From the NCBI GenBank assembly GCA_947177715.1, contig CAMWVM010000031.1, forward strand, positions 1 through 10,981: DNA of 10,981 bases. Reading direction: 5' to 3'. The stretch is from an uncultured Ruminococcus sp. (GTDB lineage: Bacteria > Bacillota > Clostridia > Oscillospirales > Ruminococcaceae). A program made the position numbers and the translations under genes. Of this stretch, positions 1 to 7,495 are shown one piece after another (within the stretch, counting starts at the first letter, position 1; every line of letters begins with the position of its first letter). The notes beneath the pieces were generated by a model. The model was given only the letters and a program-made list of their open reading frames with translations. It searched no databases and was not told where the DNA came from.

Positions 1-2
1 AT

Positions 3-719
3 CTTTATGGTCTTCCATATGAATGCTATGAGGAGCTTCATGTTAGAAAATACGGTTTCCACGGAACGAGCCACAGATATGTTTCTGCTGAGCTTGCAAA
101 GGTAATGGGCAAGGATATCAAGGATTTAAAAATTGTTTCATGTCATCTTGGAAACGGTTCGTCAATCACAGCTATTGAGGGCGGTAAATCTATTGACACT
201 TCAATGGGATTCACTCCTCTTGATGGACTTGTAATGGGAACACGCTGCGGCTCAGTTGACCCATCTGCTATTGATTATGTTGAAAAGAAAAAGGGCTTCT
301 CTCCAGATGAAATGACAGAGTACATGAACAAGGAATCAGGATTCCTTGGACTTTCCGGAGTAGGATCTGACAACAGAGATATTACAGCAGCTGCTGAAGC
401 AGGCAATGACAGAGCAAAAATTGTTAGGGAAATTTTTTGCTATCAGATTAAGAAGTTCATCGGATCATATGCAGCAGCTATGAACGGTCTTGACGCAGTT
501 ATTTTCACAGGAGGAATTGGTGAAAACGCACCTGATATTCGTGCAATATCATGCTCAAACTTAGATTTATTTGGTTTGAAAATTGATGATGAGGCTAATG
601 TCGCAAGAGGTAAGCTAACAAAAATTTCAACTGAGGATTCAAAAACTCAGGTTTGGGTTATTCCAACAAATGAAGAGCTTCTTATTGCAAGAGATACACT
701 TGATTTAATCAGCAAATAA
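3..719 (+). CDS. ackA: Acetate kinase, C-terminal part (5' end outside the window)
   Basis: The frame is open to the left edge, so the gene starts upstream; 238 residues are visible, against about 400 for the family. Acetate kinase interconverts acetate + ATP and acetyl phosphate + ADP in the cytoplasm, the ATP-yielding step of fermentative acetate formation. Visible family signatures are KYGFHGTSH near the left edge (its His is a catalytic-site residue in known enzymes), CHLGNGSS (phosphate-binding loop), GTRCGSVDP (carrying the active-site Arg) and FTGGIGENA (nucleotide-binding region). The protein ends normally at LISK and is followed at once by a terminator. A pta gene upstream would be typical but is not visible. 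Only the missing 5' end limits the call. Confidence 0.97.
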   Translation, partial: LYGLPYECYEELHVRKYGFHGTSHRYVSAELAKVMGKDIKDLKIVSCHLGNGSSITAIEGGKSIDTSMGFTPLDGLVMGTRCGSVDPSAIDYVEKKKGFSPDEMTEYMNKESGFLGLSGVGSDNRDITAAAEAGNDRAKIVREIFCYQIKKFIGSYAAAMNGLDAVIFTGGIGENAPDIRAISCSNLDLFGLKIDDEANVARGKLTKISTEDSKTQVWVIPTNEELLIARDTLDLISK

Positions 720-733
720 TTGATGACAAAATT

Positions 734-758
734 AAATCCGCCTTAACGGCGGATTTTT
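734..758 (+). terminator. Rho-independent terminator of ackA
   Basis: Nine-base stem AAATCCGCC / GGCGGATTT with a five-base loop and a T-run, beginning 15 bases after the ackA stop. It separates ackA from the next gene. Confidence 0.9.
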
Positions 759-832
759 CAATAAGTGGTGCATTACCTCGTTTAATCTAAAAATCAGGTA
801 TGTTAAATAAAATAAATTTGAGGTGTTTAATT

Positions 833-1231
833 ATGAGAATAGCTGTTACATACGAAAACGGCAATATTTTTCAGCATTTTGGTCATACTGCGCACTTTAA
901 AATATACGATGTGGTCGACGGCGAAATTATCAATGAACAGATTGTAAACACACTGGGAAGCGGTCACGGAGCACTGGCAGGTTTTCTTTCAGGCAATAAT
1001 GTAAACGTACTTATATGTGGAGGCATTGGTGATGGTGCTAAAATGGCACTGAAAGATGCTGGTATTCAGCTTTACGGCGGAGTATCAGGGAATACTGACG
1101 AAGCTGTTAAATCGCTTATTTCTGGTAAGCTGAACTATAATCCATTCGTCAAATGCAGTCATCACGAGCATGGGCACAGCTGCGGCAATAATAGTTGCGG
1201 TGAGGACAAGCACGGCTGCGGAGGGAATTAA
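833..1231 (+). CDS. NifB/NifX-type Fe-Mo cluster-binding family protein with Cys/His-rich tail
   Basis: Residues 1-105 have the fold pattern of the dinitrogenase iron-molybdenum cofactor family (PF02579): a first strand MRIAVTYENG, a HFGH motif near residue 15, and VLICGGIGDGAK followed by GIQLYGGVSG around residues 59-86. Members bind Fe-S or Fe-Mo type clusters or sit beside radical SAM and Mrp/NBP35-type genes; many occur in non-nitrogen-fixing anaerobes, so no nitrogenase role follows. Residues 108-132 form a tail rich in Cys, His and Gly, a probable extra metal site. I chose the ATG at 833 because GAGGTG lies 7-8 bases upstream and the family begins at this methionine; an in-frame ATG at 800 would add 11 unrelated residues. 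The gene is monocistronic between terminators. The exact ligand is unknown. Confidence 0.88.
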   Translation: MRIAVTYENGNIFQHFGHTAHFKIYDVVDGEIINEQIVNTLGSGHGALAGFLSGNNVNVLICGGIGDGAKMALKDAGIQLYGGVSGNTDEAVKSLISGKLNYNPFVKCSHHEHGHSCGNNSCGEDKHGCGGN

Positions 1232-1285
1232 GCATATTTGCTTAATACGCTTAAAAACAGTATAGAGCGACTATACCATTTTTTA
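1229..1285 (+). terminator. Weak hairpins and T-run after the NifX-like gene
   Basis: TTAAGCA / TGCTTAA (1229-1246) overlaps the stop codon. A second hairpin, GTATAG / CTATAC (1260-1276), is followed by a six-T run (1279-1284). Both stems are short and AT-rich, so termination here is likely partial, with the hairpin at 1318-1345 as backup. Confidence 0.5.
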
Positions 1286-1311
1286 AGCATAACGCAGTAA
1301 AATTTCACAAA

Positions 1312-1353
1312 CAAAAAATCCCCGAAAACACGAAGTTTCGGGGATATATTTTT
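1312..1353. terminator. Strong bidirectional intrinsic terminator
   Basis: Ten-base perfect stem ATCCCCGAAA (1318-1327) / TTTCGGGGAT (1336-1345) with an eight-base loop. An A-run precedes it (1312-1317) and a T-run follows (1349-1353), so it can stop transcription in both directions. It closes the core-like block; no minus-strand gene that would need it is visible to its right. Confidence 0.88.
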
Positions 1354-1631
1354 GCATATATGATAGAAAAGACTATCTCTTTGAGCTAAGCAGTATCGTT
1401 TCGCTTACTTTATCTATTTTTCAAAAAACGCCGAAAATACGATAAAATCTGCAATTCAGAGTAAGGGCTCTTGTTGCAAATTTCAAGTTTTATCGTAACT
1501 TGTTTCAACTTTGTTGAACAAAAGTTGAACTGGCGGACATGACGATCTCGTCGGTATTCAGAGAATAAAAACTATAATGATTGTGGTGAGGAGGATTTTT
1601 TCCTCACCCTGCCAAATGGAGGTAATCTATT
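1354..1631. other. Gene-free interval with clustered inverted repeats
   Basis: No credible gene is seen on either strand. The interval contains TACGATAAAA (1438-1447) inverted as TTTTATCGTA (1488-1497); CAAGTT / AACTTG (1484-1489, 1497-1502); TTCAACTTT / AAAGTTGAA (1504-1512, 1521-1529) with GTTGAAC repeated directly at 1513 and 1524; and GACGA / TCGTC (1541-1552). The right part holds the possible promoter and leader hairpin of the next operon. It could be a regulator-binding region, a small RNA locus, or the remnant edge of an inserted element; the sequence does not say which. Confidence 0.5.
1573..1608 (+). promoter_or_regulatory. Possible -10 box and leader hairpin before the DUF6809-like gene
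   Basis: TATAAT at 1573-1578 is a perfect -10 box, but no good -35 box lies 16-18 bases upstream. A stable eight-base hairpin follows, GGTGAGGA (1585-1592) / TCCTCACC (1601-1608), ending ten bases before the ribosome binding site at 1618-1622. It lacks a following T-run, so it looks like a leader structure and not a terminator. Confidence 0.4.
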
Positions 1632-1904
1632 ATGAGTAGAAATATTCTCGATAAACTTTACGATTATGGCTTGTTCCACCTGACGGAGATAGAGGACACA
1701 GACGGAGCATACAGGGCAGCCCTCGACAGTCTCGTCAAGGCAGAAGCAGAGTTGAAGAAAGTCTATCCCGACAGCTCCGACATTCTCGACAAGTATCAGT
1801 CAGCGGACATTGAACTGCACAACCTCTCCAACCGCAACGAGTTCCGCAAAGGCTTCAAGGTCGGCGCACAACTTGTCCTTGAAATGATAAAACCTATCAA
1901 GTGA
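1632..1904 (+). CDS. Small DUF6809-like protein
   Basis: A 90-residue soluble protein of unknown function. The start MSRNILDKLYDYGLF, the charged helical middle and the ending GFKVGAQLVLEM resemble the DUF6809 family as I remember it, small helical proteins frequent in Clostridia genomes and often near mobile elements. A GGAGG site at 1618-1622, nine bases before the ATG, fixes the start. The stop overlaps the ribosome binding site of the next gene, so the two are very probably cotranscribed and translationally linked. Codon use looks more GC-rich than in the minus-strand operon, suggesting a different history. No catalytic residues or membrane segments are visible. Family assignment is from memory and moderate. 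Confidence 0.65.
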   Translation: MSRNILDKLYDYGLFHLTEIEDTDGAYRAALDSLVKAEAELKKVYPDSSDILDKYQSADIELHNLSNRNEFRKGFKVGAQLVLEMIKPIK

Positions 1905-1914
1905 GGTGTGTGGT

Positions 1915-2331
1915 ATGAGCAGATATAAAAGCGAACAGACCGCTTACAATCCACTGAAAAAGAAATATGTGCCGCTTTGGAGACTTGATACTAACACTGT
2001 GACCGTCACGCACTTCAACGCCGATATGCAGACCGAGGAGAGCAAGAGCTACAACACCGACTTCATCAGGTATCATCTTCATTTTTCTGACAGCCGATAC
2101 CACGACAGGCTTCGCAGGCTCGTCAACGATGGTAAGATCATACAGTACCTCGATGATATGGAGCTGAAAGTCGGTGAAGCTATCTCACGTCAGGTAGAGC
2201 TTGGGAAACAGACCGACAGTTGTTATCTAAAAGCTATCCTCAGCGGTGATGCTGAGAAAATGCTCGGTCTGGAAAACTGCTTCGTCAACATGGCGAGAGA
2301 AGTGGTGTTTGAGTGTATGGTTTATATTTGA
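1915..2331 (+). CDS. TnpV-like small protein
   Basis: A 138-residue protein. Its second half (LVNDGKIIQYLDDMEL, then LKAILSGDAEKMLGLE, ending AREVVFECMVYI) follows the pattern I know from TnpV proteins (PF14198), where a GKL..L..ID segment is followed by LKA.D...W.G and a terminal AEEIVL.ELIY-type end. TnpV is encoded by Tn4451-like transposons and many clostridial elements; its biochemical role is not established. The first 40 residues (YNPLKKKYVPLWRLD) do not match the usual TnpV start. I chose the ATG at 1915 because GAGGTG sits at 1903-1908, overlapping the upstream stop; starting at GTG 1906 would leave no such site. It is the last gene before a strong terminator. No transposase or integrase is visible in the window. 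Confidence 0.55.
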   Translation: MSRYKSEQTAYNPLKKKYVPLWRLDTNTVTVTHFNADMQTEESKSYNTDFIRYHLHFSDSRYHDRLRRLVNDGKIIQYLDDMELKVGEAISRQVELGKQTDSCYLKAILSGDAEKMLGLENCFVNMAREVVFECMVYI

Positions 2332-2336
2332 GGATC

Positions 2337-2368
2337 AACGGCTGTGCCTTCGGGTGCAGCCGTTTTTT
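2337..2368 (+). terminator. Intrinsic terminator of the DUF6809/TnpV-like operon
   Basis: Twelve-base stem AACGGCTGTGCC / GGTGCAGCCGTT (two G-U pairs) closed by a TTCG tetraloop, followed by a six-T run at 2363-2368. The T-run overlaps the stop codon (2367-2369) of the convergent SEC-C gene. On the minus strand the hairpin has no T-run, so it is directional. Confidence 0.92.
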
Positions 2369-4103
2369 AATCATATACGCCTTTGCCTCTACAGCATTTT
2401 TTGAATTTTTTCCCACTGCCACATGGACATAGTTCATTTACTCCTATTTTATTTTTATGTATAGTTTGATATTTTCTTTCCCGCCAAGCAACTTGTATTT
2501 TTCCTATTTTTTCATGGCTTAACTGATCCCATGTGCTTTTAAAAAGACCTCCATGTAATAATGTTGTTTCTCCTGTCAAATTATAATCAACAAAGCACAC
2601 GAAATTTTCATTGTTCAGGTTTATACTTTTATCCTTTCTTGTATCATAACGATAAACATTCATGTAGATTGAGTCAGCTTCCATATTACCAGATTTATGG
2701 TGTATAGTAGGCGAATCAACATTTTTAACTGTTTTTATCCATTCAATACTCTCAGTAATAATGCTTAGTATGGATTCTTTGTCTGAAGTATCACCTATAA
2801 AAAGATTACATCTCAGTCTTTTCCTGTCTACTGTACTGGCATCTGCGATACTATTAATCCTATATCGATCACATTGATAATTAGGAAATCTATGGTATTT
2901 TATTTCTTGCATATCTATTGATGCAGTTGAAGCATCAAATATCAGTGCTTCTTTATTTCCAATTATTTCGCCAGTTATTTCTGTCAATTCACGTTTTTTA
3001 TTCAAAAGATCGGATAGTTGCTCATTAGTGAAACGCATCCAACTTGTCATTAATCTATCGTTGCTAAATGATATATAATATTTAGCATAATTACTGTTTT
3101 GGGAATAAATTAATATTGCGAGCATTACTGCCAAACGCAAAATATATGTGCGGTCTGTATTTGCTATACTGAATTCAGCATTTAATTGATTGAAATGCTC
3201 TACTTCACTGATGTCTCTACAACGTATCGTTGGAATACTGAGTTTCATTCCTAATAAATGAAATGATAAAAAATGATTATTAAAAACCGATTCATTTAAT
3301 AGGTTCCAATTTTGATTCAAAAATACGGTAATTCCAAGCAAGATAGCACTCGAAGTGTCGTAAACATCATTAATCAATTGGTCTAATTCATAAGTTGTTT
3401 TAGTCTTAGATACATTTCGCCCATTCTCGTTGAAATGAAAAACTATTTTTTCTCCGTCCTCTAAGAAAAGAATGCCTCCATGGTTTATAGCGTTTCTAAT
3501 ATTAATATCTACTTTTTGTGTAAGCTTATCATATCCAAATTTGTTCAATATTTCAGTAAGCGGCTTTAGCTTATAATTTGAATGATAGTCTTTTTCTGTT
3601 GTTTGATTGATAAGTAGAGTAATAAAACGGTATAGATTAGTCAAGCAACTTTCTACAATGGATACATAGGTTGGTAATCGGTACTGCCTATTCTTAATTG
3701 GTGCCCTATCATTCAGTCCTGATAAATCATTTATAACACTTGTAATTTGAGTATGGGCATTGTATGCAATAATATACAATTCTAACATCTCATCATCAAT
3801 TAGTACCGATGAATTGTTTTTGACTAAATTGCAAAGATTATCAGATGTTTGACTTAAAACCTCTTTATCCCAATAATAGCAAGGTTCAGTGTTAATAATA
3901 TCGTAAAATATACATATTAGCTCTTGTTGTATATTAGTAATATTATATGGTATTGTTTTTCGTATTGTAATTAGAAAACTATCTTCATTAAACTCAGACC
4001 GATACAGAATATCGGCTGCATCAACGAAAGGGTTCCTTTTATCAAAACCAAAGATATTATTCATAATACTTATCATATTTTTAGCAAATAAACCGTTATC
4101 CAA
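2367..4103 (-). CDS. SEC-C zinc-motif protein with candidate HEPN (RNxxxH) ribonuclease domain
   Basis: A 578-residue protein, last gene of the restriction operon. The C-terminus has a textbook SEC-C motif, CPCGSGKKFKKCC (Cys 559, 561, 570, 571), a zinc-binding module shared with SecA and many stand-alone proteins. Around residues 203-208 the sequence RNAINH, followed by GG, fits the HEPN signature R-N-x-x-x-H used by many toxin and abortive-infection RNases, and it lies in a helical context. No membrane segment or signal peptide is seen. I chose the TTG at 4103 because AAGGAG lies seven bases upstream and the start overlaps the previous stop by 8 nt (TTGGATAA); upstream in-frame starts (TTG 4160, ATG 4139) lack a ribosome site and overlap more. 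Codon use is strongly AT-rich compared with the flanking plus-strand genes. SEC-C is certain; HEPN is inference from one motif. Confidence 0.8.
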   Translation of the reverse strand: MDNGLFAKNMISIMNNIFGFDKRNPFVDAADILYRSEFNEDSFLITIRKTIPYNITNIQQELICIFYDIINTEPCYYWDKEVLSQTSDNLCNLVKNNSSVLIDDEMLELYIIAYNAHTQITSVINDLSGLNDRAPIKNRQYRLPTYVSIVESCLTNLYRFITLLINQTTEKDYHSNYKLKPLTEILNKFGYDKLTQKVDINIRNAINHGGILFLEDGEKIVFHFNENGRNVSKTKTTYELDQLINDVYDTSSAILLGITVFLNQNWNLLNESVFNNHFLSFHLLGMKLSIPTIRCRDISEVEHFNQLNAEFSIANTDRTYILRLAVMLAILIYSQNSNYAKYYISFSNDRLMTSWMRFTNEQLSDLLNKKRELTEITGEIIGNKEALIFDASTASIDMQEIKYHRFPNYQCDRYRINSIADASTVDRKRLRCNLFIGDTSDKESILSIITESIEWIKTVKNVDSPTIHHKSGNMEADSIYMNVYRYDTRKDKSINLNNENFVCFVDYNLTGETTLLHGGLFKSTWDQLSHEKIGKIQVAWRERKYQTIHKNKIGVNELCPCGSGKKFKKCCRGKGVYD

Positions 4104-5031
4104 TATGTTTCTCCTTGACGTATACTTGAAATTCCTCATCAGTAGAGAATACCGTATCAAAATCGTTAGAATTACGCATCTTATCGACTACTAAATCTGA
4201 TGTTATGGTGTTGATGAAAGCCTTAAAATCAGGATTTTCTTCACACAAACGATCAATGGTATTCCAATCAAGCTCATTTTCTTTTGCTGATAGCAGAATC
4301 TCACTTTGAGTATAATCCTCGATGTTCAGTTTTATAAAACCTATTCCGAAAGCACTGTTCAGCCTTCTGAGTTCGTCCATAAAATCAGGATCCTGATCGT
4401 ACTTAAGTGCTACAAGATAACCTTCATTTGCCCAACTTGAATTTGAGACTGCCTGGAAGAAGTATTCTCTTAAAGTTGAAAAGTCGATAGAACGCTTTAA
4501 TTCAAATGAAAAGATTTTGCATTTGCTGTGAGCCATTGCATTCATCAGATGCCGAGTATCTTCACAAAAATCATCAAATGGGTAGCGAATGCCTACAATA
4601 TCAGGGTGCAGCCACTCGTTCTTTCCTTTTTTCTTTTTGTTGGATACTTCATGATATATGGTCTTTGTATAGCTTTTAAAATGTGAATCTGAGAAAACAT
4701 ACGAGGACAATATTTTATGTAAATCTCGTTCCTTATATGAAGGCTTTTCTTCGGTTACAGGTTCTGGAACAGGAGTTGAAGGCACAGTAAGTTCCTTTAA
4801 AAAGAACAATGCTGGTCTTTTTGAAAACTGAATAAAGGGGTTATCATCACCGCCTTGTTTTATACTGACATATATTCTTGCTCCAAGTGTCTGCTCAGGT
4901 GTCTTTCCGTATTTAGGTAGCTTTTTGTGCAGATCATGTTCAACAGCTTTATTCCAAATTTCGTAAACAGACATCGGCTTGTTTTGCATTTTAATTACTT
5001 CTACAGCAAGGTCTAAAAAGGTATATGACAT
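4096..5031 (-). CDS. HARE-HTH protein with PD-(D/E)XK-like core (COG2958-like)
   Basis: A 311-residue protein. Residues 1-78 (SYTFLDLAVEVIKMQNKPMS, then YEIWNKA..., LGARIYVSIKQ) match the HARE-HTH winged-helix domain (PF05066) that links restriction systems and chromatin proteins to DNA. A Pro/Glu-rich linker (about 84-98) leads to a second domain with HPDIVG (Asp144) and FSFELKR (Glu177, Lys179), the spacing of a PD-(D/E)XK nuclease core, followed by FFQAVSNSSWANEGYLVAL. This layout is that of COG2958-type proteins. ATG 5031 is preferred over 5052: AGAGGGG stands four bases before it. The gene begins 24 bases after the endonuclease stop and overlaps the SEC-C start by 8 nt. It may modulate or assist cleavage, or be a second nuclease; no function has been shown that I can cite. 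Confidence 0.82.
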   Translation of the reverse strand: MSYTFLDLAVEVIKMQNKPMSVYEIWNKAVEHDLHKKLPKYGKTPEQTLGARIYVSIKQGGDDNPFIQFSKRPALFFLKELTVPSTPVPEPVTEEKPSYKERDLHKILSSYVFSDSHFKSYTKTIYHEVSNKKKKGKNEWLHPDIVGIRYPFDDFCEDTRHLMNAMAHSKCKIFSFELKRSIDFSTLREYFFQAVSNSSWANEGYLVALKYDQDPDFMDELRRLNSAFGIGFIKLNIEDYTQSEILLSAKENELDWNTIDRLCEENPDFKAFINTITSDLVVDKMRNSNDFDTVFSTDEEFQVYVKEKHIG

Positions 5032-5055
5032 ATAACCCCTCTTTTCAAACATAGT

Positions 5056-6666
5056 TTATAATTGTTGCGGCTTCATATAGCCACGAATAATCTTGTATTC
5101 TTGAATGCTGTCAAAATTATTATCCGCTGAGAATTCAACAAAATCATCAGCGTTCCAAGGATAAATCTCAACGTTATTGATTGCACGTATGAGTGCCACT
5201 TGATCGGCGACATCTTTTACAAGTTTAGGGGCAATAAACAAAGCAAACCATTTTTTATAATGATTCCCTTCATTTTCATCTTTTTCTTTACTTCCAAATA
5301 TATGGTTTCTGATTGAAGGAAGTTCATGTTCGGTTTGAAATGATCTTGAGGTAGCTGCGGTAGGTTCTACTATAGCGTGTATATCATTTTCATAAACATC
5401 TATATCCGTTCCGACGCAGTTGCCATGTTGCCCGCCAGCGGTTCCGTATGGAATACCATCGTCATCGGCTAAATAGTTTGCAATTACAACTACTTTAGGT
5501 AGTTTCTTTTTTATTATCACGGAACAAAGGAACTCAAGTCTAACTGGAACATCTATAAATCGTAATAAAGCATCCTTAGTATCATTTCCATTTGATATAA
5601 TGCTTATTTGAGATTTTAGGTATTCCCAATCATGATTTGAAGCAAACTCGGTAATAGCTTTTTCTTTTGCTGTCAACGCAATTTCGGTATCAATTTTATC
5701 ATCTTCAAATACCAATGACTTATCAATTGAACCCATATAATCAAAGTACGCTTCGTCGCTCTCGAACTCAGAGATATTGTGAGTATATGAATCAATAATA
5801 TGATTGATTTTGTCTATTTCCAGATTGTTAAAGTCAATAAACCTACCGGCACCTCTAAATGAAATTAATCTTGTCATCCTCAGTTTGCGGATTACCTCAT
5901 CTCTGGTTTCTCTGGTTAATTGCTTGAATTTGTAATGAGTGCTTTTCTTGTCAATAAATTCTTTTGTAGCTTCAGCAATAATATTATTTGGAGTGGATTC
6001 GTCAAGAAGGTTCATAGCGTAACTGTAAACCAACTCATCTGAGACATTGTTATAACGAAATTTATTTCTGAATGCTTGTATGTATTCAGCCAATTGGACA
6101 TAATCATTACTATCCCAAGCGATAATAAACGATATATCCTGATAAAAAATTCCTGGGCGATCATACTTTTCTTTTAAATATTTGATTACTTTCAATACCA
6201 AGGAGAAGAAGTTAACCTTGATTGTATTATTTCTGAAAGGATTGTTTACTTGATATTTGGCGAAAACACTTAGATAAGCGGACTGTATATTACTTGAAGT
6301 ATCTTCATCGCTATTATATCCCTGAAGCATTAAGTTTGCAGCAGGAGAGATTTTGACAATGTGTCCTTTTTCCATATATACAAGACCGAGCTCATTCAAG
6401 AACTTGCATTGAGTCCATAATCGTGTTTCCCAACCACCTTCCCAATGATCTTTATGGTCAGTTACCGTATTTTTGAGAAGATATATTATTTTATCGAGTG
6501 AAACACTTCCATGTTCGCTTTCTTTCCATTCTTTATAGTATTTTGCTACTCGCTCAGCTGCATCATCAGATTGATCATCGGCTTCAAAATAAAACTTGCC
6601 TTTATACTCTTTTTTGTAAGTTCCAAGTGTATTCTTAGTAGGCTCAAATTTCTTCTGTCGAATCAA
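5056..6666 (-). CDS. AlwI-family type IIS endonuclease, downstream ORF (lacks first 46 residues, has catalytic core)
   Basis: 536 codons from a TTG start; corresponds to residues 47-582 of the reconstructed AlwI-family endonuclease (PF09491, type IIS, cleaving outside an asymmetric site). The first 275 residues repeat the upstream ORF exactly because of the 827-bp duplication. The remainder is unique and carries the nuclease core: Glu378 in VRLEFL, Asp421/Asp423 in GTDIDV and Glu434 in AIVEPT, the E-D-E arrangement expected of the family. The TTG overlaps the stop of the upstream ORF (TTGA at 6666-6663), so it could be made by coupled re-initiation, though it is not the native start. If the duplication is an assembly error, this and the next entry are one 582-residue gene. 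Family call strong; activity of the fragment unknown. Confidence 0.85.
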   Translation of the reverse strand: MIRQKKFEPTKNTLGTYKKEYKGKFYFEADDQSDDAAERVAKYYKEWKESEHGSVSLDKIIYLLKNTVTDHKDHWEGGWETRLWTQCKFLNELGLVYMEKGHIVKISPAANLMLQGYNSDEDTSSNIQSAYLSVFAKYQVNNPFRNNTIKVNFFSLVLKVIKYLKEKYDRPGIFYQDISFIIAWDSNDYVQLAEYIQAFRNKFRYNNVSDELVYSYAMNLLDESTPNNIIAEATKEFIDKKSTHYKFKQLTRETRDEVIRKLRMTRLISFRGAGRFIDFNNLEIDKINHIIDSYTHNISEFESDEAYFDYMGSIDKSLVFEDDKIDTEIALTAKEKAITEFASNHDWEYLKSQISIISNGNDTKDALLRFIDVPVRLEFLCSVIIKKKLPKVVVIANYLADDDGIPYGTAGGQHGNCVGTDIDVYENDIHAIVEPTAATSRSFQTEHELPSIRNHIFGSKEKDENEGNHYKKWFALFIAPKLVKDVADQVALIRAINNVEIYPWNADDFVEFSADNNFDSIQEYKIIRGYMKPQQL

Positions 6667-7495
6667 TTCCTACCGGCACCTCTAAATGAAATTAATCTTG
6701 TCATCCTCAGTTTGCGGATTACCTCATCTCTGGTTTCTCTGGTTAATTGCTTGAATTTGTAATGAGTGCTTTTCTTGTCAATAAATTCTTTTGTAGCTTC
6801 AGCAATAATATTATTTGGAGTGGATTCGTCAAGAAGGTTCATAGCGTAACTGTAAACCAACTCATCTGAGACATTGTTATAACGAAATTTATTTCTGAAT
6901 GCTTGTATGTATTCAGCCAATTGGACATAATCATTACTATCCCAAGCGATAATAAACGATATATCCTGATAAAAAATTCCTGGGCGATCATACTTTTCTT
7001 TTAAATATTTGATTACTTTCAATACCAAGGAGAAGAAGTTAACCTTGATTGTATTATTTCTGAAAGGATTGTTTACTTGATATTTGGCGAAAACACTTAG
7101 ATAAGCGGACTGTATATTACTTGAAGTATCTTCATCGCTATTATATCCCTGAAGCATTAAGTTTGCAGCAGGAGAGATTTTGACAATGTGTCCTTTTTCC
7201 ATATATACAAGACCGAGCTCATTCAAGAACTTGCATTGAGTCCATAATCGTGTTTCCCAACCACCTTCCCAATGATCTTTATGGTCAGTTACCGTATTTT
7301 TGAGAAGATATATTATTTTATCGAGTGAAACACTTCCATGTTCGCTTTCTTTCCATTCTTTATAGTATTTTGCTACTCGCTCAGCTGCATCATCAGATTG
7401 ATCATCGGCTTCAAAATAAAACTTGCCTTTATACTCTTTTTTGTAAGTTCCAAGTGTATTCTTAGTAGGCTCAAATTTCTTCTGTCGAATCAATT
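5842..7495. repeat. 827-bp head-to-tail tandem duplication inside the endonuclease gene
   Basis: Copies lie at 5842-6668 and 6669-7495, directly abutting. They appear identical by eye, and their translations are identical over 275 residues. The join has at most one shared base (C), and no terminal inverted repeats or target duplications are seen. The copy length shifts the reading frame by two bases and splits the gene. It is either a very recent duplication or an assembly join of overlapping contig ends. Confidence 0.95.

Noticed and set aside
833..1231. Nitrogen fixation role for the NifX-like gene
   Set aside because: The family is widespread in non-diazotrophic anaerobes and no nif gene is present here.
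1897..2103. Minus-strand open frame over the TnpV-like gene
   Set aside because: Shadow frame without a ribosome site; the plus-strand gene is better supported by its start site, operon spacing and terminator.
5842..7495. Insertion sequence or composite element as source of the duplication
   Set aside because: The repeat consists only of endonuclease coding sequence, with no transposase, terminal inverted repeats or target duplication.
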